A stretch of DNA of 64,000 bases from Flavobacterium sp. (GCF_027533505.1 NZ_JAPZUB010000008.1:50594-114593); one strand, 5' to 3'; shown: positions 35,205 to 43,896, counted from the stretch's first letter. Numbers and translations: made by a program. Notes: generated by a model not told the origin, from the sequence alone.

Positions 35205-35660
35205 ATGGCATTACGAAAGGGTTCACTTGTTCCTCATTTTACAGCAATAGACAGCCAAGGAGAGCAATTCGATAGCGCTTTGGTTTTCGGAAAACAATGG
35301 GTAGTCCTCTTTTTTTATCCCAAAGACGATACCCCGGGATGTACCACACAAGCCTGTGCTTTTCGCGATCGCTACCAAGATTTTACCGATTTAGGTGCGG
35401 TGGTGATAGGCGTCAGTTCCGATGGCGTAGCTTCTCATGTGCGTTTTCAAAGCAAATACAAACTTCCGTTTACCTTATTGGCCGATACCCAAAAGAAAAT
35501 ACGAACCTTATTTGGTGTTCCCAAAGATTTAATGGGCTTGGTCGACGGTCGTGCGACCTATGTTATCGGTCTCGATCAGAAGATACACTATATCTTTGAC
35601 TCGATAAGTGGAAGTGGTCACATGGAGCGGGCCTTAGCTTTTCTGAAGAGCAAGGTTTAA
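35205..35660 (+). CDS. Peroxiredoxin, BCP/PrxQ type
   Basis: The protein is 151 aa with a thioredoxin fold. FFYPKDDTPGCTTQACAFRD contains the peroxidatic and the resolving Cys five residues apart, the PrxQ/BCP alpha-2 arrangement. It reduces hydroperoxides with thioredoxin in the cytoplasm. It follows queD by 2 bases and ends the idi-queD run; ManA follows 60 bases later with its own promoter-like element. Confidence 0.92.
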   Translation: MALRKGSLVPHFTAIDSQGEQFDSALVFGKQWVVLFFYPKDDTPGCTTQACAFRDRYQDFTDLGAVVIGVSSDGVASHVRFQSKYKLPFTLLADTQKKIRTLFGVPKDLMGLVDGRATYVIGLDQKIHYIFDSISGSGHMERALAFLKSKV

Positions 35661-35693
35661 CCCCTATTATTTTAGTTTATACAACTATCTCCT

Positions 35694-35701
35694 TATTTTT
35701 G
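35694..35701 (+). promoter_or_regulatory. Candidate -7 promoter of manA
   Basis: TATTTTTG matches TAnnTTTG and ends 19 bases before the manA ATG. Confidence 0.45.
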
Positions 35702-35720
35702 TATTATTGACACAAACATT

Positions 35721-36683
35721 ATGCATTGGTATCCTTTAGTTTTCAAACCCATCATCAAAGAACGAATTTGGGGCGGGACAAAATTGCGCGACGTTTTACG
35801 CAAACCTATTGTTTCTGAGATTTCAGGAGAGAGTTGGGAACTTTCAACGGTTCCAGGCGATGTGAGTGTAATCGCCAATGGAGCGCTGGAAGGCACCGAT
35901 TTAAACACGGTTGTTTCCCTCAATCCTGAGGCGGTTTTGGGGAAGAAAGTAGTAGCACAATTCGGCAATCAATTTCCTTTATTGTTCAAATTCTTGGATG
36001 CTCATGAGGACTTATCGATTCAAGTCCATCCTAATGACGCTCTGGCCAAGGAACGCCACAATTCGTTTGGGAAAACGGAAATGTGGTATGTGATGCAAGC
36101 CGATCCTGGCGCACAATTGATCGTAGGATTCAAAGAAGATTCCAATGCTGAAGCCTATCAAACTGCCTTGTCACAACATCAAGTAGTGGATTTGTTGGCG
36201 AAACATTCGGTGCAAAAAGGGGATGTTTTTTTTCTAGAAACAGGGACGGTGCATGCCATTGGCGCAGGAACATTGATTGCCGAAATTCAGCAAACTTCCG
36301 ATATCACCTACCGTATTTATGATTTTGATCGTAAGGATGTTCAAGGGAATCGTCGCGAACTGCATACCGATTTAGCGCTTGAGGCAATAAATTATCGGCG
36401 AACCAACAGTAAAATTACATATTCTAGAAATAGCAACGAATCTAACGTAATGGTGGATTGTCCCTATTTTACAACTTCCTTTATTCCGTTGACCGATACA
36501 GTAAGTCTACACAGCACACACGATTCCTTTACCGTTCTGATGGTCATGGAAGGCGATGGCATCCTTTTGTATGGAGATGAAAAAATGCCAATAACCAAAG
36601 GAGTAACGATTTTATTACCCGCTGCTTTAGGGCCAGTACAACTGAAGGGCATTGCCGAGTTATTAGAAATCACAATTTCCTAA
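35721..36683 (+). CDS. manA: Mannose-6-phosphate isomerase, class I
   Basis: The protein is 320 aa, a cupin. PIIKERIWGGTKLRDVL is the usual start, and the metal site shows SIQVHPNDALAKER and KTEMWYVMQADP. The later FFLETGTVHAIGAGTLIAEI provides further active-site residues and YRIYDFDR the family signature. It interconverts fructose-6-phosphate and mannose-6-phosphate, so it can supply GDP-mannose-derived sugars to surface glycans. Its length is the short bacterial/Gram-positive-like type. Confidence 0.92.
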   Translation: MHWYPLVFKPIIKERIWGGTKLRDVLRKPIVSEISGESWELSTVPGDVSVIANGALEGTDLNTVVSLNPEAVLGKKVVAQFGNQFPLLFKFLDAHEDLSIQVHPNDALAKERHNSFGKTEMWYVMQADPGAQLIVGFKEDSNAEAYQTALSQHQVVDLLAKHSVQKGDVFFLETGTVHAIGAGTLIAEIQQTSDITYRIYDFDRKDVQGNRRELHTDLALEAINYRRTNSKITYSRNSNESNVMVDCPYFTTSFIPLTDTVSLHSTHDSFTVLMVMEGDGILLYGDEKMPITKGVTILLPAALGPVQLKGIAELLEITIS

Positions 36684-36705
36684 CTGCATTCCGAAGATAA
36701 TCCTT

Positions 36706-36713
36706 ACCTTTGC
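36706..36713 (+). promoter_or_regulatory. Candidate -7 promoter element
   Basis: TACCTTTG matches TAnnTTTG and ends 23 bases before the ATG at 36737, which supports that start. Confidence 0.5.
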
Positions 36714-36736
36714 CCAAATTTAAAATACCAAGCATT

Positions 36737-37003
36737 ATGGCCAGTGTAAGAAACTTAAAAAAAGACATTAACTACGTATTGGGCGATATCATTGAAGCCG
36801 TTTATTTGTTGGAAATGACCACCGCAGGTAAACCTACTGAACCCACCCAAGCCATTATCACGGAAGCTTTAGTAGCTTTTGATGATTTGATGACAAAAGT
36901 GAATGCCAAAAACGTTGAAAATAGAAAAGCGCATTTTAAGCAAATCAATACAGAATTGGAAGCGACTGCGAATCAATTGGTTGATAAAATCAACGCTTTG
37001 TAA
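36737..37003 (+). CDS. Conserved small helical protein (88 aa), unknown function
   Basis: The protein is 88 aa, with no signal peptide or membrane segment. It begins MASVRNLKKDINYVLGDIIE and is predicted to be almost fully helical (heptad-like Leu/Val/Ile spacing through KQINTELEATANQLVDKINA). I recall similar small proteins in flavobacteria, without function. The ATG at 36737 is preferred because a -7 element lies between it and the alternative start at 36710. It is the last gene before tRNA-Thr. Confidence 0.7.
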   Translation: MASVRNLKKDINYVLGDIIEAVYLLEMTTAGKPTEPTQAIITEALVAFDDLMTKVNAKNVENRKAHFKQINTELEATANQLVDKINAL

Positions 37004-37081
37004 GACTGATTTTTTTCCAAAAAGTGACGGAAATATTTTGGAGAATTCAAATTCAAATTTATATTTGCATCACAATACACC

Positions 37082-37155
37082 GCCGGTGTAGCTCAGCTGG
37101 CTAGAGCAGCTGATTTGTAATCAGCAGGTCGTGGGTTCGAGTCCCTCCATCGGCT
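37082..37155 (+). tRNA. tRNA-Thr (anticodon TGT)
   Basis: The cloverleaf can be drawn by hand. The acceptor GCCGGTG pairs with CATCGGC, the D arm is GCTCAGCTGGCTAGAGC, and the anticodon arm GCTGA-TTTGTAA-TCAGC gives anticodon TGT. The T arm is GTGGG-TTCGAGT-CCCTC with one T-T mismatch. CCA is not encoded. Its 3' end is repeated 101 bases downstream. Confidence 0.93.
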
Positions 37156-37156
37156 C
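37139..37156 (+). repeat. tRNA-Thr 3' end, first copy of 18-bp direct repeat
   Basis: GAGTCCCTCCATCGGCTC at the 3' end of tRNA-Thr recurs exactly at 37240-37257. Each copy is followed by a near-identical hairpin terminator. Confidence 0.9.
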
Positions 37157-37162
37157 AGTTTT

Positions 37163-37189
37163 AAGGAACACCTTTGTGTTCCTTTTTTT
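37163..37189 (+). terminator. Terminator after tRNA-Thr
   Basis: AAGGAACAC and GTGTTCCTT form a 9-bp stem with a CTTT loop, followed by a T-run. Confidence 0.88.
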
Positions 37190-37239
37190 ATTCGTGCTAG
37201 GGACGAGAAATTTACCCCGAGTAACCTAGTGGATTCGGG

Positions 37240-37257
37240 GAGTCCCTCCATCGGCTC
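37240..37257 (+). repeat. Second copy of tRNA-Thr 3' end
   Basis: This 18-bp segment is identical to the tRNA 3' end at 37139-37156. The intervening ~80 bases do not encode a complete tRNA. They contain a nested inverted repeat (GGGAC/GTCCC and CCCCGA/TCGGGG). Confidence 0.9.
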
Positions 37258-37261
37258 TTAG

Positions 37262-37288
37262 AAGGAACACCTCTGTGTTCCTTTTTTT
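37262..37288 (+). terminator. Duplicated terminator after tRNA-Thr remnant
   Basis: AAGGAACAC and GTGTTCCTT again form a 9-bp stem, now with a CTCT loop and T-run. It differs from the first copy by one loop base. Confidence 0.85.
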
Positions 37289-37350
37289 ATATGGTGTAAT
37301 AAGAGAAATACTGTGGAGTTTCTTTACAGTTTCATTATCCTATCAACAAC

Positions 37351-37374
37351 AAAGGCTCCTGTTGAGGAGCCTTT
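37351..37374 (-). terminator. Hairpin terminator at end of transketolase genes
   Basis: AAAGGCTCCT and AGGAGCCTTT form a 10-bp stem around GTTG. It lies 26 bases past the stop of the minus-strand transketolase gene. The T-run is poor on either strand. Confidence 0.6.
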
Positions 37375-37399
37375 ATCATATTCTATTCTTTACTTCACA

Positions 37400-38353
37400 T
37401 TATTTTCGAGCGATTACCTTTTCACAAGCGGCCACAATCGAAGTGCTATTTAAGCCATATTTCTCCATCAATTGTTCGGGTGTACCGCTTTCTCCAAACG
37501 AATCTTTTACAGCGACAAACTCTTGCGGAGCAGGGTGGTTTACCACCAAGGTTCGTGCCACACTCTCGCCCAAGCCCCCCAAGAAGTTGTGTTCCTCAGC
37601 CGTTACAACGCAACCTGTTTTGGCCACCGACTTTAAAATCGCTTCTTCATCCAACGGTTTGATCGTGTGAATGTTGATCACTTCTGCTGAAATTCCTTTG
37701 GCTTCCAAAGCTTCTGCTGCCACTAAAGCTTCCCAAACCAAATGCCCCGTGGCAATAATGGTTACATCGGTACCTTCATTCAACAGAATTGCTTTTCCAA
37801 TAACGAAAGGTTCGTCAGCAGGAGTGAAGTTAGGAACTACAGGACGGCCAAAGCGCAAATAAGCTGGGCCATGATGTTCGGCCAAGGCCAGCGTCGCCGC
37901 TTTGGTTTGGTTATAATCACAGGTATTGATAACGGTCATTCCGGGGAGCATTTTCATCAAACCGATATCTTCCAGAATTTGGTGCGTGGCGCCATCTTCC
38001 CCTAAGGTCAAACCTGCATGCGAAGCACAAATCTTGACATTTTTATCGGAGTAGGCTACCGATTGACGAATTTGGTCATAGACACGACCGGTTGAGAAAT
38101 TGGCAAAGGTTCCCGTAAACGGAATTTTCCCACCAATAGTCAAACCCGCGGCAATACCAATCATGTTGGCCTCAGCAATTCCCACTTGGAAAAAGCGTTC
38201 GGGGTGGTTTTTTTTGAAGTCATCAAACTTTAACGAGCCAATTAAATCGGCACATAAAGCGACTACATTTTCATTTTTCTGACCCAATTCGGTCATCCCT
38301 GCGCCAAATCCGGAGCGGGTATCTTTACTTCCTGTATTTTCGTATTTTTTCAT
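37400..38353 (-). CDS. Transketolase, C-terminal subunit
   Basis: The protein is 317 aa, covering the pyrimidine-binding and C-terminal domains. DTRSGFGAGMTELG is the usual start of this half, FFQVGIAEANMIGIAAGL has the catalytic Glu of the Pyr domain, and SHAGLTLGEDGATHQILEDI is strongly conserved. It pairs with the N-terminal half 13 bases upstream to form an active thiamine-diphosphate transketolase of the pentose phosphate pathway. Split transketolase is normal in Bacteroidota and many archaea. Confidence 0.92.
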   Translation of the reverse strand: MKKYENTGSKDTRSGFGAGMTELGQKNENVVALCADLIGSLKFDDFKKNHPERFFQVGIAEANMIGIAAGLTIGGKIPFTGTFANFSTGRVYDQIRQSVAYSDKNVKICASHAGLTLGEDGATHQILEDIGLMKMLPGMTVINTCDYNQTKAATLALAEHHGPAYLRFGRPVVPNFTPADEPFVIGKAILLNEGTDVTIIATGHLVWEALVAAEALEAKGISAEVINIHTIKPLDEEAILKSVAKTGCVVTAEEHNFLGGLGESVARTLVVNHPAPQEFVAVKDSFGESGTPEQLMEKYGLNSTSIVAACEKVIARK

Positions 38354-38366
38354 GATGTGTTGCCTA

Positions 38367-39212
38367 TTAATAGTCTCCTAAGGTTGCTGGATTTTGCGCC
38401 AAACCACTTTCCAGTTGCGCATCGTTGGGCGCTTTTCCATGCCAAGCGTGGGTATGCATCATAAAGTCGACGCCATTCCCCATTTCAGTGTAGAGTAAAA
38501 CAGCTACCGGTTTCCCTTTTCCTGTTTTCGCTTTGGCTTCGTTCATCCCGGCTAAAATCGCTTCGATGTTGTTTCCTTCTTTGATTTCCAAAACCTCCCA
38601 ATCAAAGGCTTCAAATTTGGCCCGTAAATTTCCCAACGACAACACATCGTGGGTTGAACCGTCAATTTGTTGCCCGTTGTAATCCACCGTTGCAATCAGG
38701 TTGTCCACTTTCTTGGCCGAAGCATACATGATCGCTTCCCAATTTTGCCCTTCTTGTAATTCACCGTCACCTGTTAGAATGTAAACGAGTTTGTCGTCGT
38801 GGTTTAATTTCTTGGCCTCGGCGGCTCCAATGGCAACCGAAAGTCCCTGACCCAATGATCCTGAAGCCATTCGGATACCAGGAAGTCCTTCGTGGGTAGT
38901 AGGGTGGCCTTGTAGACGAGAGTTTAATTTTCGGAAGGTGGCCAATTCTTCTACAGGAAAATACCCGCTTCGTGCGAGTACACTGTAAAATACAGGAGAA
39001 ATATGCCCGTTGGAAAGGAAGAAAATATCCTCCCCAATACCATTCATATCAAATCCTTCTTTGCGCTCCATCACCTCTTGAAAAAGGCACACTAAAAACT
39101 CAGCACAACCCAAAGAACCTCCTGGGTGACCTGAATTTACAGCATGTACCATTCGAAGGATGTCGCGGCGTACTTGTGTTGTTAAATCGTGTAGTTGTTG
39201 CATGTTAGACAT
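38367..39212 (-). CDS. Transketolase, N-terminal subunit
   Basis: The protein is 281 aa and binds the thiamine diphosphate pyrophosphate. Motifs include VNSGHPGGSLGCAEFLV, LSNGHISPVFYSVLA and the metal-binding VYILTGDGELQEGQNWEA ... ATVDYNGQQIDG. I use the ATG at 39212 (MSNMQQLHDLTTQ), because the 54 extra residues of the longer frame (to 39374) have no family resemblance. It is transcribed ahead of the C-terminal subunit gene. Confidence 0.92.
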   Translation of the reverse strand: MSNMQQLHDLTTQVRRDILRMVHAVNSGHPGGSLGCAEFLVCLFQEVMERKEGFDMNGIGEDIFFLSNGHISPVFYSVLARSGYFPVEELATFRKLNSRLQGHPTTHEGLPGIRMASGSLGQGLSVAIGAAEAKKLNHDDKLVYILTGDGELQEGQNWEAIMYASAKKVDNLIATVDYNGQQIDGSTHDVLSLGNLRAKFEAFDWEVLEIKEGNNIEAILAGMNEAKAKTGKGKPVAVLLYTEMGNGVDFMMHTHAWHGKAPNDAQLESGLAQNPATLGDY

Positions 39213-39342
39213 TGTTGTGGTATTAAAATGTGGCACAAAAGTACACCGATTCTGTGGGTTACACAAATTGAAGAGGGATGTTTCTTCTATGGAAGTCAAA
39301 TCACATATCAAGCAATGTAATTTAAGGATTAATGCCCAAATT

Positions 39343-40569
39343 TTAGTCCATACATTTAAGCGTAATTGCTTCAAAGGTTATTGGTTTTCGTACCAATTCT
39401 AAACCATAAAAGGCCAATGATTTTTTTAGGGCATCCATTGAAGAGTAATCAAGTATGAAATCATAAGTACTATTTAAACGTGGATCAGCATAAAACCGCT
39501 CACCCATTCGTTCCCATAAATCGTTGGTAACCGTTGTTATTTTGGTTTGAGAAAAAATTAACAGCGATTCCGTATTTCCAGAATGATTCTCCTCGGGATT
39601 AGTATTGATAATGAGTTTAGAGGTATCTTTTATATGAATGTAATACCCATCAAGTGTCTTAGATTCATGTACTAGGGTTATCCCAAGCGATTTTTGAATC
39701 AAATCTGTCAAATGTGCCACACTTTTTTCTTTGTCCGTATGATTTTTGAATTTGTAATACAATGAAAAATAGTTTGCAGTTGGGTTGCAATCATCATAAA
39801 TTTCAGCCAAAGGTTTTTCAAAGAGTACTCCAAAAATCTCCGCCAAACTATGGTTCGTACAGTAGTAGACTCCTTTATTTAATCCGTTGAGTACGCTTTT
39901 GTTGTGACGTACATACGAACTATTTGAATTTTGTGGAAGTAATGCAAATAGCGATTTGGTATTGGTATCGGTTAGGCGCTCAAACCAGACATTTGATCGC
40001 TCCATTTCTTCTATAAACTTTTTTTGTTCTTCCAGAGCTTCAGGGGAAGGGGTAAATGGTTTCTCTTCAATTGATTTCCCTAGTAAAAGTTGTTCTAAAA
40101 TAGTTTCAGTCAAAGCCTCTGGAGCACCAATCCAAAGAATAGTGGAGTCAGGGTGAATAACAACGGTTTGTGGTATAAGCATCATTCCCTCTTGTTCAAT
40201 ACCCAATTGTTGGTGTGTTTTTTTGCTTTGGTCTGAGACAACAACGGTTTTAAAATCAATTCGTTTAGTTGTATGTAGCGCTTTCACCGGTGTTTCATAG
40301 GTCATTGATAGAAACATGACCTCTTTGTTTTTTTGAAATTTTTCCTGTAACGCATTCATGTGCGGCACAGCTGCCAAACAAGGCGCACACCAAGTTGCCC
40401 AAAACTCGATAACCAAATATTTTCCCTTTAACGATTTGTTCTTAGGGGTGTTGAGAATGTAATCTGTGACTGTTGGAGTGGGGGTTTTTTGTCCAATTTT
40501 TTCGAATACTTGCGCTACACTTGTGATATGAACTAAACAAAATAGGAAGAAGAGCAATTTTTTATGCAT
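39343..40569 (-). CDS. TlpA-like thioredoxin-domain protein with DUF3738-like C-terminus
   Basis: The protein is 408 aa with a signal peptide (LLFFLFCLVHITSVAQ). A thioredoxin domain lies at about residues 30-170 with the WCAPC redox motif in IEFWATWCAPCLAAVPHM and the cis-Pro in MLIPQTVVIHP. The remaining ~230 residues end in ADPRLNSTYDFILDYS and LKKSLAFYGLELVRKPI, resembling DUF3738 (TIGR03435). It probably acts as a periplasmic thiol-disulfide protein. The DUF3738 match is recalled and moderate. There is no partner gene nearby that names a pathway. Confidence 0.75.
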   Translation of the reverse strand: MHKKLLFFLFCLVHITSVAQVFEKIGQKTPTPTVTDYILNTPKNKSLKGKYLVIEFWATWCAPCLAAVPHMNALQEKFQKNKEVMFLSMTYETPVKALHTTKRIDFKTVVVSDQSKKTHQQLGIEQEGMMLIPQTVVIHPDSTILWIGAPEALTETILEQLLLGKSIEEKPFTPSPEALEEQKKFIEEMERSNVWFERLTDTNTKSLFALLPQNSNSSYVRHNKSVLNGLNKGVYYCTNHSLAEIFGVLFEKPLAEIYDDCNPTANYFSLYYKFKNHTDKEKSVAHLTDLIQKSLGITLVHESKTLDGYYIHIKDTSKLIINTNPEENHSGNTESLLIFSQTKITTVTNDLWERMGERFYADPRLNSTYDFILDYSSMDALKKSLAFYGLELVRKPITFEAITLKCMD

Positions 40570-40698
40570 AGATTTCGTTTTTTGGATAACTTCAATTCAC
40601 ACAATTTAGTATAACAGGTTCTATTTTTTTGCCACTAGGGTGAATTTTTATCTTCGCTAAGGAAATCTTAATCCCTCCAGCCCTTTCCCAAAAAAAAG

Positions 40699-40706
40699 TA
40701 TCTTTG
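40699..40706 (+). promoter_or_regulatory. Candidate -7 promoter of tgt-lptF/G run
   Basis: TATCTTTG matches TAnnTTTG and ends 19 bases before the tgt ATG. Confidence 0.5.
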
Positions 40707-40725
40707 TCGGCTGAAATACCTTTCA

Positions 40726-41856
40726 ATGAAATTTGAGTTACTGCATACCGATCCACAATCCCAAGCCCGTGCGGGTAAAATTACCACAGACCATGGCGTC
40801 ATTGAAACCCCTATTTTTATGCCTGTAGGCACCGTAGCTTCGGTAAAAGGGGTGCATCAACGCGAACTCAGGGACGATATTAATCCCGATATTATTTTAG
40901 GAAATACGTACCATTTATACTTGCGTCCCCAGTTGGATATTTTAGAAAAAGCTGGAGGCTTGCACAAGTTCATGAATTGGGATCGAAATATTTTGACCGA
41001 TAGTGGTGGGTACCAAGTGTATTCCCTCTCTGCCAATCGTAAAATCAAAGAAGAAGGGGTGAAATTTAAATCGCATATCGATGGTTCCTACCATTTTTTC
41101 TCTCCCGAAAATGTCATGGAAATTCAACGTACCATCGGCGCCGATATTATCATGGCTTTTGACGAATGTACGCCTTATCCGTGTGATTACCGCTATGCCA
41201 AACGGAGTATGCACATGACCCACCGTTGGTTGGATCGCTGTGTGGCGCATTTGAAAACGCTTCCCCCAAAATATGGGTATGAACAAACCTTATTTCCTAT
41301 TGTTCAAGGCAGTACGTACAAAGATTTACGTCAAATGTCGGCCGAATACATTGCCAATGTAGGCGCAGAAGGAAATGCTATTGGAGGATTGTCCGTAGGC
41401 GAACCGGCTGAAGAAATGTATGCCATGACCGAAGTGGTGACGGCTGTACTTCCGAAAGACAAACCCCGTTATTTAATGGGGGTGGGTACGCCTATTAATA
41501 TTTTGGAAAATATTGCCTTGGGAATTGATATGTTTGACTGTGTGATGCCTACACGCAATGCCCGTAACGGAATGTTGTTTACGGCCCACGGGGTAATCAA
41601 TATTAAAAATAAAAAGTGGGAAGACGATTTTTCTCCTATTGACGAAATGGGAATTACCTTTGTCGATACCGAATACTCCAAAGCCTACCTTCGTCACTTG
41701 TTTGCCGCCAATGAATACTTGGGCAAACAAATTGCCACAATTCACAATTTAGGATTCTACCTTTGGTTGGTTCGTGAAGCCCGAAAACACATCATTGCTG
41801 GGGATTTCAGGGAATGGAAAAATAAAATGGTACAACAAATGAGTCAACGTTTGTAA
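40726..41856 (+). CDS. tgt: tRNA-guanine transglycosylase lacking the zinc-site cysteines
   Basis: The protein is 376 aa. MKFELLHTDPQSQARAGKI and IFMPVGTVASVKGV begin the TIM barrel. Catalytic features include ILTDSGGYQVYSLS, IIMAFDECTPY, GGLSVGEP and the nucleophile Asp in FDCVMPTRNARNG. It exchanges guanine for a queuine precursor at tRNA position 34. The usual C-terminal Cys-x-Cys-x2-Cys zinc site, which should precede SKAYLRHLF, is replaced by ITFVDTEY and contains no cysteine; the distal His in ATIHNLGFY remains. Bacteroidota Tgt may commonly differ here. It overlaps the LptF/G gene by one base. Confidence 0.92.
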   Translation: MKFELLHTDPQSQARAGKITTDHGVIETPIFMPVGTVASVKGVHQRELRDDINPDIILGNTYHLYLRPQLDILEKAGGLHKFMNWDRNILTDSGGYQVYSLSANRKIKEEGVKFKSHIDGSYHFFSPENVMEIQRTIGADIIMAFDECTPYPCDYRYAKRSMHMTHRWLDRCVAHLKTLPPKYGYEQTLFPIVQGSTYKDLRQMSAEYIANVGAEGNAIGGLSVGEPAEEMYAMTEVVTAVLPKDKPRYLMGVGTPINILENIALGIDMFDCVMPTRNARNGMLFTAHGVINIKNKKWEDDFSPIDEMGITFVDTEYSKAYLRHLFAANEYLGKQIATIHNLGFYLWLVREARKHIIAGDFREWKNKMVQQMSQRL

Positions 41857-42938
41857 TGAAAATTATTGATCGCTACATCTTAAAACGGTACTTGGTGACT
41901 TTTGCCACCATGCTGTTGCTATTCATTCCCATTGGGATAACCATTGACGTAGCCGAAAAAGTCAACAAAATGATTGAAAATCGCGTTCCTTTTCCTGCGA
42001 TTGCTCAGTACTATGTCGATTTTACCATTTATTTTGCCAATTTATTGTTTCCAATATTTCTCTTTTTATCCATCATTTGGTTTACCTCCAAATTAGCCAA
42101 CAACACTGAAGTTATTGCCATCTTGAGTTCGGGCATTTCCTTTACTCGTTTTTTACGCCCCTATTTGATAGGGGCAGCCATGGTATCGGTTTTTGCATTG
42201 CTCATGGGATTCTTTTTGGTGCCCAAGGCTAGTGAGGGGTTCAAAACCTTTCGATTCATGTATTTGATTGGAAATGGTCAAAATGAGATGCGGGACAATT
42301 CGGATGTGTACCGACAAATCAGCGATAACGAATATATTTATGTGAGTTCGTACAATCCCGATAGCAAACTAGGGTTTAAGTTTTCCATGGAACGGTTTAA
42401 AGGCGATTCCTTAGTCTACAAAATTACCGCCGATCGGATCAAATTCAATGAGAACGACAGCACCTATTCGCTATTTGAATATAAAAAACGAAAAGTAGGT
42501 GCCCTCAATGATGTGCTCGAAATTGGCACGCGCAAAGACACCGTACTTCAATTTGATGTTGATGAATTGACCCCAACGGTTTATGTTGCAGAGACCTTAA
42601 ATTACTTTGATTTAGTAAAGTTTATCGAGAAAGAGAAAAAGCGAGGCTCCGCCAATATGAATACCTATTTGGTAGTGTTGTACAAAAAATACAGTGTACC
42701 GGTTTCCGCTTTCATTTTAACGGTGATTGCCGTGGCCGTCTCTTCCATGAAACGGCGTGGCGGTATGGGAATCAATTTGGTGATTGGAATTGTCATTGCT
42801 TTTGCTTTTGTCTTTATGGACAAGGTTTTTGGAGTTTTGGCCGAGAAATCCAGTGCCCCTCCCATGCTTTTGGTTTGGTTACCCAATATGATTTTTGGTA
42901 TTTTAGCTCTTTACTTATTGCGCAATGCCAAACGATAA
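41856..42938 (+). CDS. LptF/LptG family permease
   Basis: The protein is 360 aa. The first membrane segments follow IIDRYILKRYLVTF, with three helices before a periplasmic jelly-roll domain of about 150 residues, then three more helices near the C-terminus (SVPVSAFILTVIAVAVSS, NLVIGIVIAFAFVFM). This is the YjgP/YjgQ layout. The protein works with LptB (encoded at 23076-23816) to extract LPS and pass it to the periplasmic bridge. Whether it is F or G cannot be decided. It overlaps tgt by one base and the EamA gene by 14. Confidence 0.9.
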   Translation: MKIIDRYILKRYLVTFATMLLLFIPIGITIDVAEKVNKMIENRVPFPAIAQYYVDFTIYFANLLFPIFLFLSIIWFTSKLANNTEVIAILSSGISFTRFLRPYLIGAAMVSVFALLMGFFLVPKASEGFKTFRFMYLIGNGQNEMRDNSDVYRQISDNEYIYVSSYNPDSKLGFKFSMERFKGDSLVYKITADRIKFNENDSTYSLFEYKKRKVGALNDVLEIGTRKDTVLQFDVDELTPTVYVAETLNYFDLVKFIEKEKKRGSANMNTYLVVLYKKYSVPVSAFILTVIAVAVSSMKRRGGMGINLVIGIVIAFAFVFMDKVFGVLAEKSSAPPMLLVWLPNMIFGILALYLLRNAKR

Positions 42939-43803
42939 ATTTAGAAGTCTCCTACTACTGCACCTCATTGTATTCATCTGGGGATTTACGGCCATAATTG
43001 GGAAGCTCATTACGTTGGATGCGTTGGCTCTGGTATGGTTTCGCATGTTGTTTGCCGTTTTTTTTATTGGGGCTTATGTAGTGTATCAAAAAATCTCGTG
43101 GCGGCATTCCCGCTCTATGATTCCCATTTTTCTTGGCGCTGGAGTGGTGATTGCGTTGCATTGGTTTACGTTTTTTAAAGCGATTAAAGTCTCAAATGTT
43201 TCGGTAACCCTAGCGTGTTTGTCAACAGGTGCTTTTTTTACCTCTTTGTTGGAACCCCTTTTCACCCCAAAAAAGATGGTGCGTTATGAGCTTTTCTTTG
43301 GATTGTTGGTCATCGGAGGATTGGCCTTGATTTTTAAAGTAGAAACTCATTTTATAACGGGTATCGTTTTGGCCTTACTCTCTGCCTTTTTGTCGGCTTT
43401 ATTTGCGGTACTAAATTCCCGTTGGGTCGCCCGTCATGAACCCGTAGTCATTACCCTGTTTGAATTGTTGGGAGGCGTATTGTTTTTTTCCATTTTATTG
43501 GGAATATCAGGCAGTTTTACCGCTACTTTTTTCCAGTTATCATGGAGCGATTTAGGCTATTTACTGTTGCTCAGTTCCGTATGTACCGCTTTTGCTATGA
43601 TTGCTTCTACCGCTTTACTTCGGGTGTTGGATGCTTACACGGTGATGCTTACCATCAACTTAGAACCCGTTTACGGCATTATCTTAGCCATGCTTCTTTT
43701 TGAAGAAACTGAAACTATGAGTGGCACCTTTTATTTGGGCGCGGTAATTATTTTGGTCACGGTTATCGCCAATGGGATTCTGAAATCGCGCACAACTTCC
43801 TAG
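42925..43803 (+). CDS. EamA/DMT family transporter
   Basis: The protein is 292 aa with ten hydrophobic segments arranged as two five-helix EamA repeats. Sequences such as HLIVFIWGFTAIIGKLITL at the start and LNLEPVYGIILAML-like text (TINLEPVYGIILAMLLFEE) near the end are typical. It would export or take up a metabolite in the drug/metabolite transporter family; the substrate is unknown. It overlaps the LptF/G gene by 14 bases, so it is in the tgt transcript. Confidence 0.88.
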   Translation: MPNDKFRSLLLLHLIVFIWGFTAIIGKLITLDALALVWFRMLFAVFFIGAYVVYQKISWRHSRSMIPIFLGAGVVIALHWFTFFKAIKVSNVSVTLACLSTGAFFTSLLEPLFTPKKMVRYELFFGLLVIGGLALIFKVETHFITGIVLALLSAFLSALFAVLNSRWVARHEPVVITLFELLGGVLFFSILLGISGSFTATFFQLSWSDLGYLLLLSSVCTAFAMIASTALLRVLDAYTVMLTINLEPVYGIILAMLLFEETETMSGTFYLGAVIILVTVIANGILKSRTTS

Positions 43804-43857
43804 CGTATTGTTTACAATTAATCCCTTTTTTTTATTTCCTCAAAAAAAGGAAACCCC

Positions 43858-43865
43858 TATCTTTG
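43858..43865 (+). promoter_or_regulatory. Candidate -7 promoter of accA
   Basis: TATCTTTG matches TAnnTTTG and ends 31 bases before the accA ATG. Confidence 0.5.
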
Positions 43866-43896
43866 TATTTCGAACTTTTACTAAACCCTATATTGT

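Noticed and set aside
40570..40725. Possible preQ1-type riboswitch upstream of tgt
   Set aside because: Only a simple leader with a -7 promoter 20 bases before the ATG is seen; too little transcribed sequence remains for a riboswitch.
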